Source: Lactiplantibacillus brownii
GTDB lineage: Bacteria; Bacillota; Bacilli; Lactobacillales; Lactobacillaceae
Assembly (NCBI RefSeq): GCF_031085375.1
Contig: NZ_JAVCWF010000001.1
Span: 2,108,001-2,172,000, forward strand
Direction of reading: 5' to 3'
Length of the DNA stretch: 64,000 bases
Position 1 is the first letter of the stretch, and each line of letters begins with the position of its first letter. Below, piece after piece: positions 1 through 8,153 of the stretch. The notes beneath the pieces are model-generated. The model was not told where the DNA came from. It ran no database searches and worked only from the letters and a program-made list of their open reading frames with translations. A program made the position numbers and the translations under genes.

Positions 1-371
1 TCAAATCGTGTGCGTGTCTTCGCTCAACTTGACTCCTCTCATTGACATGTAACGGCGTGGTATTCAGCCTGCCAATCGTCCGGTTACCGGACAGTTGTGC
101 TTGCCGTTATCAGGACTACCGTTGATATTCTCCAGTTAAACTTATCGTAACGTCTCATTTGGGCCAACTTACAACGACCACAGTAATTATGGCCATTTGA
201 CCATGACCTTCGTCGACCACTAAATGATAATCATTACTCGCAGCCTGTACCTCCTCGTCAGTCAACTGTCCCCCATCGGCGGTTGCTGATGGTTATCATC
301 TTACGAAGCTCACCTGTCAAATGTGTCAACGCGAGCAGCCATCATTTAACTGAAGTTGCCATTCCTAATTA
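1..371. other. Intergenic or decayed region without an intact gene
   Basis: I see no complete reading frame with a ribosome binding site. On the minus strand short stretches look coding-like (a TDEEVQAA segment near 235-270, and a C-x-x-C pair around 171-182 in another frame), which would fit a frameshifted remnant of a small protein. This is weak and could be chance. Confidence 0.3.
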
Positions 372-415
372 ATCAGAACTAGCTGTCACCAGTGACAATT
401 AGTTCTGATTTTTTT
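372..415 (+). terminator. Rho-independent terminator
   Basis: A near-perfect hairpin (arms around tcagaacta and tagttctga, apical tgtca/tgaca) is followed by a run of T. It insulates the DXS-like gene from whatever lies upstream. Confidence 0.85.
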
Positions 416-501
416 GACGAGTCACACTTGCGTTAGACTTACTCGAACATGCTAAGCTATAATAGTAAAACATGAATTAGTAGAAAGTGAGCGATTAATT
501 A

Positions 502-2247
502 ATGGAAACGCCAATTTTAAACACAATTAATTCGCCAGCTGATTTAAAAAAATTAGCATTGCCCGAATTAACTCAATTAGCCACTGAAATCCGATCGGTC
601 TTATTGAACAAAGTCAGCCAAACTGGCGGTCATGTCGGTCCCAACTTAGGGGTCGTAGAACTCACGATTGCTTTTCACACAGTCTTCAATTCGCCGATTG
701 ATAAAGTCGTTTGGGATGTGTCTCACCAATCGTACACGCATAAAATTTTAACCGGACGTAAACGTGCTTGGTTGGACCCAGATCATTATGATGATGTGAG
801 TGGCTATACAGCGCCAAGTGAAAGTGCCCATGATTTCTTCAATATCGGGCATACTTCAACTTCAATCGCCCTCGCGACTGGCATGGCCGTTGCCAGAGAT
901 TTGCAACATCAGCCTGGCAACGTCATGGCTGTCATTGGTGATGGCTCATTATCTGGCGGTTTGGCCTTAGAAGGCTTAAACACCGCCGCCACACTGAAAA
1001 CGAACCTGATCATCTTAGTCAATGATAATGGTATGTCGATTGCCGAAGACCATGGTGGCTTATACGCCAACTTAAAATTGTTACGAGAAACGAACGGTCA
1101 AGCAGCCACAAATCTCTTTAAGGCCATGGGCTTAGATTATCGGTACGTCGCTGACGGTAATGATCTCGCTAGCATGCTCGCCGCCTTCAAAGCGGTGAAA
1201 GCTATCGATCACCCCATCGTTTTGCACGTTCATACGGAAAAAGGCCATGGTTATGCCCCCGCAATGACGCACAAAGAGGCCTTTCACTGGCATGTTCCTT
1301 TCGATCTAGCGACTGGCAAAACCTTAAACCCACAAACTGGTGACTCTTACAATGACGTGATCCACGCGACACTGGAACACGAATTGATTGACGAAAAGAC
1401 CCCTTTAACCGCTATTACCGCGGCTGTACCTGGCATTTACGACTTGAAACGATTTGGCAAACAGCACCCGGCGCGTTACTTTGACGTTGGTATCGCCGAA
1501 CAAGAATCAATCAGTTTTGCGGCTGGTCAAGCACAACAAGGCTTGCGACCAATCGTCTTTCATTCGGGAACTTTCCTGCAACGCGCGTACGATCAACTTT
1601 CCCATGATCTCGGTATCAACAAATTACCAGTGACCATTATGGTTGCTGGTGGCAGTATCAATGCTGGTGATCCGACTCACCAAGGAACCTTTGACGTCGC
1701 AATGCTTTCAAATATTCCCGGCTTAACTTACTTGGCACCAACCACTAAAGAAGAACTCGCGGCCATGATGCATTGGGCCTTACACCAAGACCAAGGTCCG
1801 GTTGCCATCCGAGTCCCTGGCAATGGCATCCATTCGGCGCCGCTCAAGACCTTCAACCCACAAAAAATGCAACCCTATCACGTGGGTCAAAAAGTTGCCC
1901 TACTTGGCGTTGGTAGCCTATTGCCGTTAGCCGAACAAGTCCAAGCCAGCTTACGCGAGCATGACATCGATGCCAGTGTCTATGATCCTCGTAATTTGTC
2001 CGATTTAGACACCACAACTTTAACCGACTTACTGACCAACCATCAGTTAGTGGTGACCTTGGAAGAAGCCAGCCTAAGCGGTGGCTTCGGTGAAAAAGTT
2101 GCCAGTTTTTATGGCAATACCGACATGCACGTTTTAAACTTTGGTGCCGCGAAACGCTTTAATGATCGCGAAACCTCAGCAGAACTTTGGCATGAGTTTA
2201 AACTTACACCAACACAACTCGTGACCGAAATCATGAAGAATTTATAA
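502..2247 (+). CDS. dxs: 1-deoxy-D-xylulose-5-phosphate synthase-like ThDP enzyme
   Basis: Thiamine-diphosphate-dependent transketolase-fold enzyme that aligns along its length with DXS, which condenses pyruvate and glyceraldehyde 3-phosphate. Visible signatures are DVSHQ (72-76, usually DVGHQ), the ThDP-binding GDG (146-148) with NDN (174-176), KGHGYAP, IAEQ with the catalytic-type Glu near 333, and THQG (392-395). At 581 residues it is slightly short for DXS (about 620). The segment before THQG reads VAGGSINAGDP where typical DXS has an IDRAG-type sequence, so an Arg expected to contact substrate phosphate seems absent. Lactobacilli normally make isoprenoids by the mevalonate route and no other MEP gene is nearby, so it may serve thiamine/pyridoxal supply or another acyloin reaction. 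An AAAGTGAG ribosome site precedes the ATG; a TATAAT -10 lies at 458-463. Confidence 0.82.
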   Translation: METPILNTINSPADLKKLALPELTQLATEIRSVLLNKVSQTGGHVGPNLGVVELTIAFHTVFNSPIDKVVWDVSHQSYTHKILTGRKRAWLDPDHYDDVSGYTAPSESAHDFFNIGHTSTSIALATGMAVARDLQHQPGNVMAVIGDGSLSGGLALEGLNTAATLKTNLIILVNDNGMSIAEDHGGLYANLKLLRETNGQAATNLFKAMGLDYRYVADGNDLASMLAAFKAVKAIDHPIVLHVHTEKGHGYAPAMTHKEAFHWHVPFDLATGKTLNPQTGDSYNDVIHATLEHELIDEKTPLTAITAAVPGIYDLKRFGKQHPARYFDVGIAEQESISFAAGQAQQGLRPIVFHSGTFLQRAYDQLSHDLGINKLPVTIMVAGGSINAGDPTHQGTFDVAMLSNIPGLTYLAPTTKEELAAMMHWALHQDQGPVAIRVPGNGIHSAPLKTFNPQKMQPYHVGQKVALLGVGSLLPLAEQVQASLREHDIDASVYDPRNLSDLDTTTLTDLLTNHQLVVTLEEASLSGGFGEKVASFYGNTDMHVLNFGAAKRFNDRETSAELWHEFKLTPTQLVTEIMKNL

Positions 2248-2258
2248 CGATATCAATC

Positions 2259-2295
2259 ATGCGGCGCAGCTAAATAAAGTTGCGCCGCATTTTTA
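2259..2295 (+). terminator. Terminator of the DXS-like gene
   Basis: GC-rich 10-bp stem (atgcggcgca / tgcgccgcat) with a 12-nt loop followed by TTTTT, placed 12 nt after the stop codon. Confidence 0.9.
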
Positions 2296-2336
2296 GGCCT
2301 AATACATTATCGCGTTCCTATTGATGAGGACTTAAA

Positions 2337-2562
2337 TTGTCGTTCCGGTTGGTCTGGACTGATTCACTTGTTAAATCGCTATCTAACGTCGGAGTGGACC
2401 AGCTCGTTTGCCGTGTCGAGACACTTAGCTGGGCGGTTTTGCCCAGGTTAGTGTCTGGCCGACTTTTAAGACGTGGGTTTCGGCTTGAAAGCGCCCTGCA
2501 GACCGCCTTTTGGCTGCAGGTCTGCCCCACGGCGAACGAGCGGGTCCACGTAGACGGACAAA
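2337..2562 (+). repeat. Composite palindromic intergenic repeat, copy 1 (module B truncated)
   Basis: Starts with the module B outer end (TTGTCGTTCCGGTTGGTC), then jumps into module A, and ends at the shared outer end (GTAGACGGACAA). Module A carries large inverted arms and an inner CTGCAG-based hairpin at about 2497-2525. The same sequence recurs near 5.65, 20.44, 29.97 and 34.21 kb. Short open frames inside it have no ribosome sites and are not counted as genes. Confidence 0.85.
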
Positions 2563-2675
2563 TTGGACAACTATTTTAAAGCCAAACAGGACAATATGCT
2601 GATTAAAATTGTCATCAATTGACATCATGGCGCACCTTCCACATACTTAATCCTAAGCAAACTCTAGGAGGATTA

Positions 2676-3233
2676 ATGATGCCAACCAAACAAGCGTTAC
2701 TCATTATCGATTATACGAACGACTTTGTTGCCGACAAGGGTGCCTTAACCTGTGGCAAACCTGGTCAAGTTTTAGCACCGGCTATCGTCAATCTCGCCGA
2801 GCAACAATTTGCCCAAGGCGACTGGGTTCTATTGCCGACAGATGTGCACACGCCACATGATCCTTATCATCCGGAGAGCAAATTATTTCCACCCCATAAT
2901 GTTCGTAATACTTGGGGCCGTGAGCTCTACGGTCCCTTAAAGACTTGGTTCGAAGCACATCAAAATGAAACCACTGTTTGGCAATTTGATAAGACGCGCT
3001 ACAGTTCATTTGCCGGCACCGATTTAGATTTGCGACTCCGCGAACGTGGCGTTCTAACACTCCATCTAGTGGGCGTTTGCACGGATATTTGTGTGCTGCA
3101 TACCGCAGTTGATGCCTATAATCTCGGTTATAAGTTAGTCATTCATGAAGCCGGGGTCGCAAGCTTTAACCAAGCTGGACATGATTGGGCACTAGGTCAT
3201 TTCAAAAATAGTTTGGGCGCAACTATCGTTTAA
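2676..3233 (+). CDS. Cysteine hydrolase, nicotinamidase/isochorismatase family
   Basis: Isochorismatase-fold hydrolase, most like nicotinamidases, which deamidate nicotinamide to nicotinate for NAD salvage. The catalytic triad is visible: Asp12 in IIDYTND, Lys106 in FDKTRYSSF and Cys139 in GVCTDICVLHT. The DVHTPHDPYHP segment (56-66) supplies candidate metal ligands typical of nicotinamidases. Length (185 residues) is normal. An AGGAGG ribosome site at 2666-2671 supports the ATG at 2676 or the adjacent one at 2679; the upstream in-frame ATG at 2619 has no such site. Monocistronic by context. The exact substrate is inferred from family resemblance. Confidence 0.8.
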   Translation: MMPTKQALLIIDYTNDFVADKGALTCGKPGQVLAPAIVNLAEQQFAQGDWVLLPTDVHTPHDPYHPESKLFPPHNVRNTWGRELYGPLKTWFEAHQNETTVWQFDKTRYSSFAGTDLDLRLRERGVLTLHLVGVCTDICVLHTAVDAYNLGYKLVIHEAGVASFNQAGHDWALGHFKNSLGATIV

Positions 3234-3299
3234 ACCTTGTGAGCAGCCATTGCATTTTTAGTTGACTCCCTTATACTTTTAATTAAGGGGGAATTTCAC

Positions 3300-3593
3300 A
3301 TGACAACCGAATCAACTGCAACAAGTTTAATGCAAGCAATCAGCACAGCGGACAACGATCCAGAAATTAAAGGGAACGCTGAACTGAACAAACTCTTACT
3401 CAAGCACGCAACACAATTGGAACAAGGCAAAGATTTCCATCAAGTTGCCGGCGACTTGAATCAAGCCCTACGCTTATGGGGAATGGGACATCTACATGGC
3501 CCTAAAGCGCTAGATCCACTTTACCAGGCAACCGTTGCTGCGGCACCTGGTATTTCGGCACAAAAGCCGTATGCCGCACCATCTAATCACTAA
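3300..3593 (+). CDS. Small hypothetical protein (97 aa)
   Basis: Not recognised. The protein is soluble and mostly helical in appearance, without signal peptide, cysteines or a membrane segment. It has an LNKLLLKHATQLEQG helix-like stretch and a Pro/Ala-rich C-terminus. A strong AAGGGGG ribosome site sits 8 nt before the ATG and the frame ends just before a strong terminator, so I take it as a real gene. Size and helicity recall small immunity-type proteins, but I see no specific motif and do not assign that role. Confidence 0.65.
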   Translation: MTTESTATSLMQAISTADNDPEIKGNAELNKLLLKHATQLEQGKDFHQVAGDLNQALRLWGMGHLHGPKALDPLYQATVAAAPGISAQKPYAAPSNH

Positions 3594-3607
3594 AATTAGG
3601 CTATTTA

Positions 3608-3650
3608 AAATAAGCGTCGTAAAGCCGGATTGGCTTTACGACGCTTATTT
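3608..3650. terminator. Bidirectional terminator between convergent genes
   Basis: Perfect 19-bp inverted repeat (3608-3626 and 3632-3650) with a 5-nt loop. It lies between the 97-aa plus-strand gene and the minus-strand ABC permease, with A- and T-rich flanks on both sides. Confidence 0.9.
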
Positions 3651-3690
3651 AGGTCATTTTTGAAATAATCGACTCAACAAGTTAACCTCA

Positions 3691-4467
3691 TTAATTTGCG
3701 GTCGTTTCAACCCATTTATTTAGTAAGAAAATATTTGCGACGGTTTCCACCACGATGATGATCAACATGATTGTGACACCGACCCACCATGAACTAGTCG
3801 TGTTGCCACCCATTAACGACGTTGAGATCCAAGCCACCTGCCCCATTAGGAAACTGACGACCCGGAAAGTCAAGATGATCATAATGACGTACACAATACC
3901 GTTCACGAGCCGTTGCCGAGCGCGTGGTAAATAGTTGCTGGCAGCACTTGTAATCAAATGTACCAGTGAAACCGTACTCCAAGCTAATAAATAGATGACT
4001 AGCATAATAGCCAACATGCCTAAGCAAACCCCGATGGGATTAGACCCGACAGTGCTTAATTGTAAATTAGTTTGGAGGTCATCGTATATTGGCGAGAGTG
4101 TTGACCAACCGATTAACGCGGTCAGTAACATCAATACCGCTTGCAATACTAATAGGTAGAGAAAGCTGACAAAGGTTGATAACAAGTTAGCCGCATAAAA
4201 CAAGCTATCTTTAATGGGCGCTAACCGGAACGTATCGCGCGTAAACGCCTGCTCATTTCGAACCGCTAGCAACACAAAGGAGACAAGTGACGGAATTACC
4301 GACCACCCCATGACGGCATAGAAGAGCGTTCCCGAATTGAAATTGCCTTGGATCAGCGTCCAAATTGATGAGACCGCTACCGCAGCCAATTCTAACAACA
4401 TGAGGATATGAATACTCCGAAACTTTGAACCGCTCATGGCCTTAAACAAGCTACTAAATTTCGTCAT
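3691..4467 (-). CDS. ABC transporter permease subunit
   Basis: Integral membrane protein of 258 residues with about six hydrophobic segments, no ATPase motifs, and a hydrophobic C-terminus. It overlaps the end of the upstream ATPase gene by 14 bp, so the two should form one ABC exporter in the cytoplasmic membrane. The start is the ATG at 4467, preceded by GGAGGTGA; an in-frame extension further upstream lies inside the ATPase gene and lacks its own site. The GntR-ATPase-permease order resembles the ytr-type operons of Gram-positives, which respond to cell-wall-active agents. Substrate unknown. Confidence 0.82.
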   Translation of the reverse strand: MTKFSSLFKAMSGSKFRSIHILMLLELAAVAVSSIWTLIQGNFNSGTLFYAVMGWSVIPSLVSFVLLAVRNEQAFTRDTFRLAPIKDSLFYAANLLSTFVSFLYLLVLQAVLMLLTALIGWSTLSPIYDDLQTNLQLSTVGSNPIGVCLGMLAIMLVIYLLAWSTVSLVHLITSAASNYLPRARQRLVNGIVYVIMIILTFRVVSFLMGQVAWISTSLMGGNTTSSWWVGVTIMLIIIVVETVANIFLLNKWVETTAN

Positions 4468-5170
4468 GATCGTCACCTCCGGCATATAAACTTTCGTAGT
4501 AGTCTTCAATTTCTAGTCCTTTTTCATCGCGCACTTTATCCGCACCGATGTGAACCGCAATCCCATGATCTTTGACGATCACGATTTCATCTAAAATAGG
4601 CGCGATTTCGGTGACATAGTGATCACTAATTAAAATCGTGGCCGCTGCTGGTTTCCATTGCAAAATACTACTGATGATTCGTTTACGACTCATGCTATCA
4701 ATCCCACTAAAGGGTTCATCAAGCAAGTACAAGTCCGTCTGGCGGGCTAACGTCAACGCGATCACAACTTTTTCTTTCATCCCTTTAGACAAGGCTGCTA
4801 ACTTTTTAGTCCCATCAATTTGTAAGAATTTAGCCATGGCTTGATAGCGGGATTCATCAAAATCTGGATAGATAGTTTGATAAAATTTCACGACCTGCGC
4901 GACTTTATAGCCACCACTGAAGCCATGCAACTGTTCTGAAAAGCTGACATGCCGTTTGCGTTGTGCAAGTTCAGAATCACCACTCACTTCAATAGTTCCC
5001 TTACCTTTAGCACTACCCGTAATCAGGCGCATGAGCGTCGTCTTACCGGCACCATTTTCACCTAACAAGCCCACGATTTTGCCGGCATCTAACGTGAGAT
5101 CAACGTTGGTTAAAATCGTTTTACGATTCTGTTTATAAGCTAAATTTTTAATCGTTAATACTTTTGTCAT
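4454..5170 (-). CDS. ABC transporter ATP-binding protein
   Basis: ATPase subunit (238 aa) with Walker A GENGAGKT (37-44), an atypical signature LSKGM (127-131), Walker B LYLLDEP (147-153) and switch His184 in ISDHY. This is the YtrB/BcrA-like exporter branch. The ATG at 5170 has a GGGAGG site upstream and overlaps the 3' end of the GntR gene by 23 bp; the longer open frame reaching 5230 would lie inside that gene. It presumably powers the permease at 3691-4467. Confidence 0.88.
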   Translation of the reverse strand: MTKVLTIKNLAYKQNRKTILTNVDLTLDAGKIVGLLGENGAGKTTLMRLITGSAKGKGTIEVSGDSELAQRKRHVSFSEQLHGFSGGYKVAQVVKFYQTIYPDFDESRYQAMAKFLQIDGTKKLAALSKGMKEKVVIALTLARQTDLYLLDEPFSGIDSMSRKRIISSILQWKPAAATILISDHYVTEIAPILDEIVIVKDHGIAVHIGADKVRDEKGLEIEDYYESLYAGGDDHDEI

Positions 5171-5540
5171 CCTGCTGGGCCTCCCTTTGATCAATATAGC
5201 GTTGCAAACTTTCAATAATTTCATGATCACTTAAATTTAACGCATGCAATTGGTCGTAGACTTGCGCTAATTGTAACATGACTAATTGTTCTTTTAATTG
5301 GGCCAACCGTTCGTGGTCTTCAGTCACAAAGTTACCTTTGCCACGTTGTGAAATGATCGTTCCCTCGGTGATCATTTCCGCTAAGGCGCGTTGGACCGTA
5401 TTCACATTGACCGTTAAGTCGACCGCTAATTGGCGCACCGCTGGTAACTGATCGCCCGGCTTCAACTTGCCGGTCAGCATTTCATGATACAAATGAGTCT
5501 TGATTTGATAATAAATCGGGATCTTGTCGTCAAACTTCAA
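5148..5540 (-). CDS. GntR family regulator, YtrA type
   Basis: Short GntR regulator (130 aa) with an N-terminal winged helix (IYYQIKTHLYHEML, then QLPAVRQLAVDLTVNVNTVQRALAEM) and a short helical C-terminal dimerisation tail rather than a large ligand domain, as in YtrA. It starts with TTG at 5540, 8 nt after GGAGG. First gene of the operon with the ABC ATPase and permease, so likely an autorepressor. An inverted repeat TAGTGT-N14-ACACTA lies just upstream (5556-5581). Confidence 0.88.
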   Translation of the reverse strand: MKFDDKIPIYYQIKTHLYHEMLTGKLKPGDQLPAVRQLAVDLTVNVNTVQRALAEMITEGTIISQRGKGNFVTEDHERLAQLKEQLVMLQLAQVYDQLHALNLSDHEIIESLQRYIDQREAQQDDKSIND

Positions 5541-5555
5541 TTTGTAACGCCTCCC

Positions 5556-5581
5556 TAGTGTTCTATTTAACTATTACACTA
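5556..5581. promoter_or_regulatory. Probable GntR operator in the ABC operon promoter
   Basis: Inverted repeat TAGTGT and ACACTA separated by 14 nt, immediately upstream of the GntR ribosome site and overlapping the AT-rich promoter region. Position and symmetry fit autoregulation by the YtrA-type repressor; not tested. Confidence 0.5.
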
Positions 5582-5647
5582 TAACATCAGCTATCCATTT
5601 GTGCAAGGGAGAACCTGTAGATGTTGCATTGACACAATTTGCTTAAC

Positions 5648-6025
5648 TTGCCGCTCCGGTTGGTCTGGCTTGATGCTGGAACGTGGTGGCCACGTTTGTG
5701 AGCCAAAGGACGGTCTCACAAGCCGGGCTTTTCCTCAGCTGGAAATTTCGCCAGCAACCGAAAATTTCACCACTGAGCATCATCCAGCCCGCCCTGCGTT
5801 AAATAGTAATTCTAATTGGTTGTTATCAGATTCTAATTTTGACAATATTTCGTTGATCATAACCACTATCTAACGCCGGAGTGGACCGGCTCATTCGCCG
5901 TGTTGAGACACTTAGCTGGTTGATTTCCCTAGGTTAGTACTTTCGGCTTGAAAGCGCCCTGTAGACCGATTTTTGGCTGCGGGTCTGCCCCCGCGGCGAA
6001 CACATTGGTCAATGAAGACGGACAA
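5648..6025 (+). repeat. Composite palindromic intergenic repeat, copy 2
   Basis: Contains module B (about 5648-5815) with arms such as CTTGATGCTGGAACGTGGTGG pairing imperfectly with CACTGAGCATCATCCAG, an AT-rich joiner, then module A (about 5870-6025), which has an internal deletion compared with copies 1 and 3. Outer ends match the other copies. It fills the gap between the GntR operon promoter and the DMT transporter gene. Confidence 0.85.
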
Positions 6026-6088
6026 ACTTAATGCGTTACTTTATGCACGCCAACATCAATTATGTGGTCAAAAGAAAAAGCGCCCCAC

Positions 6089-7000
6089 TTATGGACGCCG
6101 AAAATTACTTGCTTTAATGAAATACCGACTAAGCAACCCACGAAAGTCAAACTGGGCGATCACCGTGGCAACAATAATCAAACTACCGCCAATCAGTAAG
6201 TGTTGCGTGAGCGGTTCAACATGGAACAGAATCGACACGAGACTCGCAAACAGCGACTCGGTCATCAATACCAAGCCAGCCGTCACCGTATCCGTGTATC
6301 GCTGGCTCGACACTTGCAAAACTTGCGCCGCAAAATTCGCGACCACGCCGAGGTACAGTACCGGTCCAATCGCCGCACCCCAGTTGATTTGAGCCAGTTG
6401 ATGATAATCAATCGTCAAGGCATAAAACGTCCCTAAAATGGCTTGAATAAACCCAAGCTGGAACGCTAAAATCTGTGGTCGCGCTTGCTTCGTCGCATAG
6501 CCATAATAAGTCATCTGAAAGGCATAGAAAACGGCCGTCAAAATGGTTAAGAAGTCGCCCATGTGAAACCGAAAACCAGTTGTGATGATACCAGTCAAGA
6601 AAACCATGCCAAGCACACATAAAATAATTGCTAAATAAATTTTAACTGGCGGTACCTTTTTGAAGAACAGCCAGGCAATCAATGGTAATAAGATCACATA
6701 AGCCGACGTAATAAACGAACAGTTACTTGGTGTTGTTGATTCCAGTCCAGTTGATTGCAACTGGACCACTACAAAGTTGAACAAGGCACAAACCGCACCA
6801 ATCTTAAACTCTTTGAAAGTCATTGTCTTGACGACCTTATGAAAAAAGACATAAGCCAGTATGGCCGAAATCAACCCACGTAAGGTATTAATGACCGATG
6901 GCGGCATATTGGCTGCAATAACCATTTTGATAAAGGTATAACTGGTCCCCCACATAAAAGCGACTAAAATTAAGTTTCGATTGGCATGTGCTTGGGTCAT
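6089..7000 (-). CDS. DMT superfamily (EamA) transporter
   Basis: Ten hydrophobic segments in two similar halves, typical of EamA/DMT exporters (303 aa). The first segment MWGTSYTFIK matches the conserved W-G family start; the second half has TESLFASLVS near the last helices. Such proteins move small metabolites across the cytoplasmic membrane, often outward; the substrate cannot be told. AGGTGAAAAG precedes the ATG. Monocistronic, with the C-terminus immediately followed by the repeat region. Confidence 0.85.
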   Translation of the reverse strand: MTQAHANRNLILVAFMWGTSYTFIKMVIAANMPPSVINTLRGLISAILAYVFFHKVVKTMTFKEFKIGAVCALFNFVVVQLQSTGLESTTPSNCSFITSAYVILLPLIAWLFFKKVPPVKIYLAIILCVLGMVFLTGIITTGFRFHMGDFLTILTAVFYAFQMTYYGYATKQARPQILAFQLGFIQAILGTFYALTIDYHQLAQINWGAAIGPVLYLGVVANFAAQVLQVSSQRYTDTVTAGLVLMTESLFASLVSILFHVEPLTQHLLIGGSLIIVATVIAQFDFRGLLSRYFIKASNFRRP

Positions 7001-7100
7001 CTTTTCACCTGATTTTCATTTAATCGCCTTTAAGTCTAAGCTTTCATAATTGCCGCTGCAAGTAGAATCATGAAATTTTCATCAGAAAGCTCAGTGCACT

Positions 7101-7126
7101 AAAAAAATCGCCACCACTGACGATTT
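7101..7126 (-). terminator. Terminator of the membrane-anchored hydrolase gene
   Basis: On the minus strand AAATCG...CGATTT hairpin followed by TTTT, 6 nt after the stop codon of the gene ending at 7132. Confidence 0.75.
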
Positions 7127-7131
7127 CAAAG

Positions 7132-8055
7132 TTACTGTATATACTGATTTAAAAAACTTGCCACTTGATGCTTATAGGCTGGATAATCTTGATTAATGGC
7201 TGTCGTATGACCCGCACCAGGCACCAGCCATAATTTTTTAGGCTGGTTCGCCTGACGATACAACTTGCGACTCATCCGCGTCGGAACAAAGTCATCTTTC
7301 GTCCCGGCAATGATCATAATAGGAAGCTTATTTTGACGAATTTGTTTAACGGCATCCGCTTCACCAAAAGTATACCCCGCCCGCAATTTAGTGATCGCAC
7401 TCGTGACGTCCACCAATGGAAAGGCTGGCAAATGATATAACTCACCGGCTTGATAACTGATGATAGCTTTGGCACTCGTAAAGGGACTATCAACCACGTA
7501 CGCTTTAATTTGCGGAATCTGTGGCTCCCCGCTCGCCATCGTCATCCCAGCGGCGCCCATACTGATACCACTCATCACAATTTGGGTGGTCGCGGTCTTT
7601 TTGACCACCGTCTTTGCCCACTGTAGATCATCTTTGCGCTCCAGCCAACCATAACCAATCGCCTGGCCTTGGCTAGCACCCGCTGCACGAGCATCCGGCA
7701 CTAACACGTTATAACCCAATTCATGGTACATTCCGGCCCAAGCTCCCATCAACGACTTATTGCCGGCAAAACCGTGGGCTAGTACGACCGTTTTCTTCGC
7801 ATTGGCCTTGGGAATATACCAAGCAACTAGTTTAAATCCGTCGGCAGATTTGATCGTCCAAGTCTTTTTCTGTGCATGCAAGTACCAATACTTTTCCTTG
7901 TAGACCGCACTCTTTCTCGACAATGCCGTACTTTGGGTCACAAAACTTTTGTCGCCCCGGGCAATCGCCACGTGATAAAAGTAATTGCCAGCCCCAATCA
8001 AGCCGCCAATCAGTATCACGACGATCACCCCAATTGTGATCAACCATTTTTTCAT
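7132..8055 (-). CDS. Membrane-anchored alpha/beta hydrolase
   Basis: Starts with a hydrophobic signal anchor (WLITIGVIVVILIGGLIGAG) and then an alpha/beta-hydrolase domain facing the outside. The triad is visible: nucleophile Ser in GISMGAAG, Asp in AGTKDDFVP and His in GAGHTTA. HGFAGNKSLMGAW provides the oxyanion-hole HG motif. Resembles BAAT/prolyl-oligopeptidase-like esterases of about 300 residues that are common in lactobacilli. The ATG at 8055 follows an in-frame GTG at 8058; either could start. Substrate unknown. Confidence 0.82.
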   Translation of the reverse strand: MKKWLITIGVIVVILIGGLIGAGNYFYHVAIARGDKSFVTQSTALSRKSAVYKEKYWYLHAQKKTWTIKSADGFKLVAWYIPKANAKKTVVLAHGFAGNKSLMGAWAGMYHELGYNVLVPDARAAGASQGQAIGYGWLERKDDLQWAKTVVKKTATTQIVMSGISMGAAGMTMASGEPQIPQIKAYVVDSPFTSAKAIISYQAGELYHLPAFPLVDVTSAITKLRAGYTFGEADAVKQIRQNKLPIMIIAGTKDDFVPTRMSRKLYRQANQPKKLWLVPGAGHTTAINQDYPAYKHQVASFLNQYIQ

Positions 8056-8153
8056 CACTTGTCCGCCTCAAATTCTTGATAGAAATATTGCCACTACCAA
8101 CATAATAACGTTTATAATTAAAGATAACTAGACTACATTTGGAGGGAATTGCG

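Noticed and set aside
1..371. A gene encoding a small C-x-x-C zinc protein on the minus strand
   Set aside because: The coding-like pieces are in different frames and no start with a ribosome site joins them; kept only as a possible remnant.
2318..2628. Open frames of 67-80 codons on both strands in the first repeat copy
   Set aside because: They lie in the palindromic repeat, overlap each other on both strands, lack ribosome sites, and the same DNA recurs with deletions elsewhere.
5601..6392. Plus-strand frames of 90 and 139 codons
   Set aside because: The first is inside repeat copy 2; the second runs from the repeat into the antisense of the DMT transporter. No ribosome sites and odd composition.
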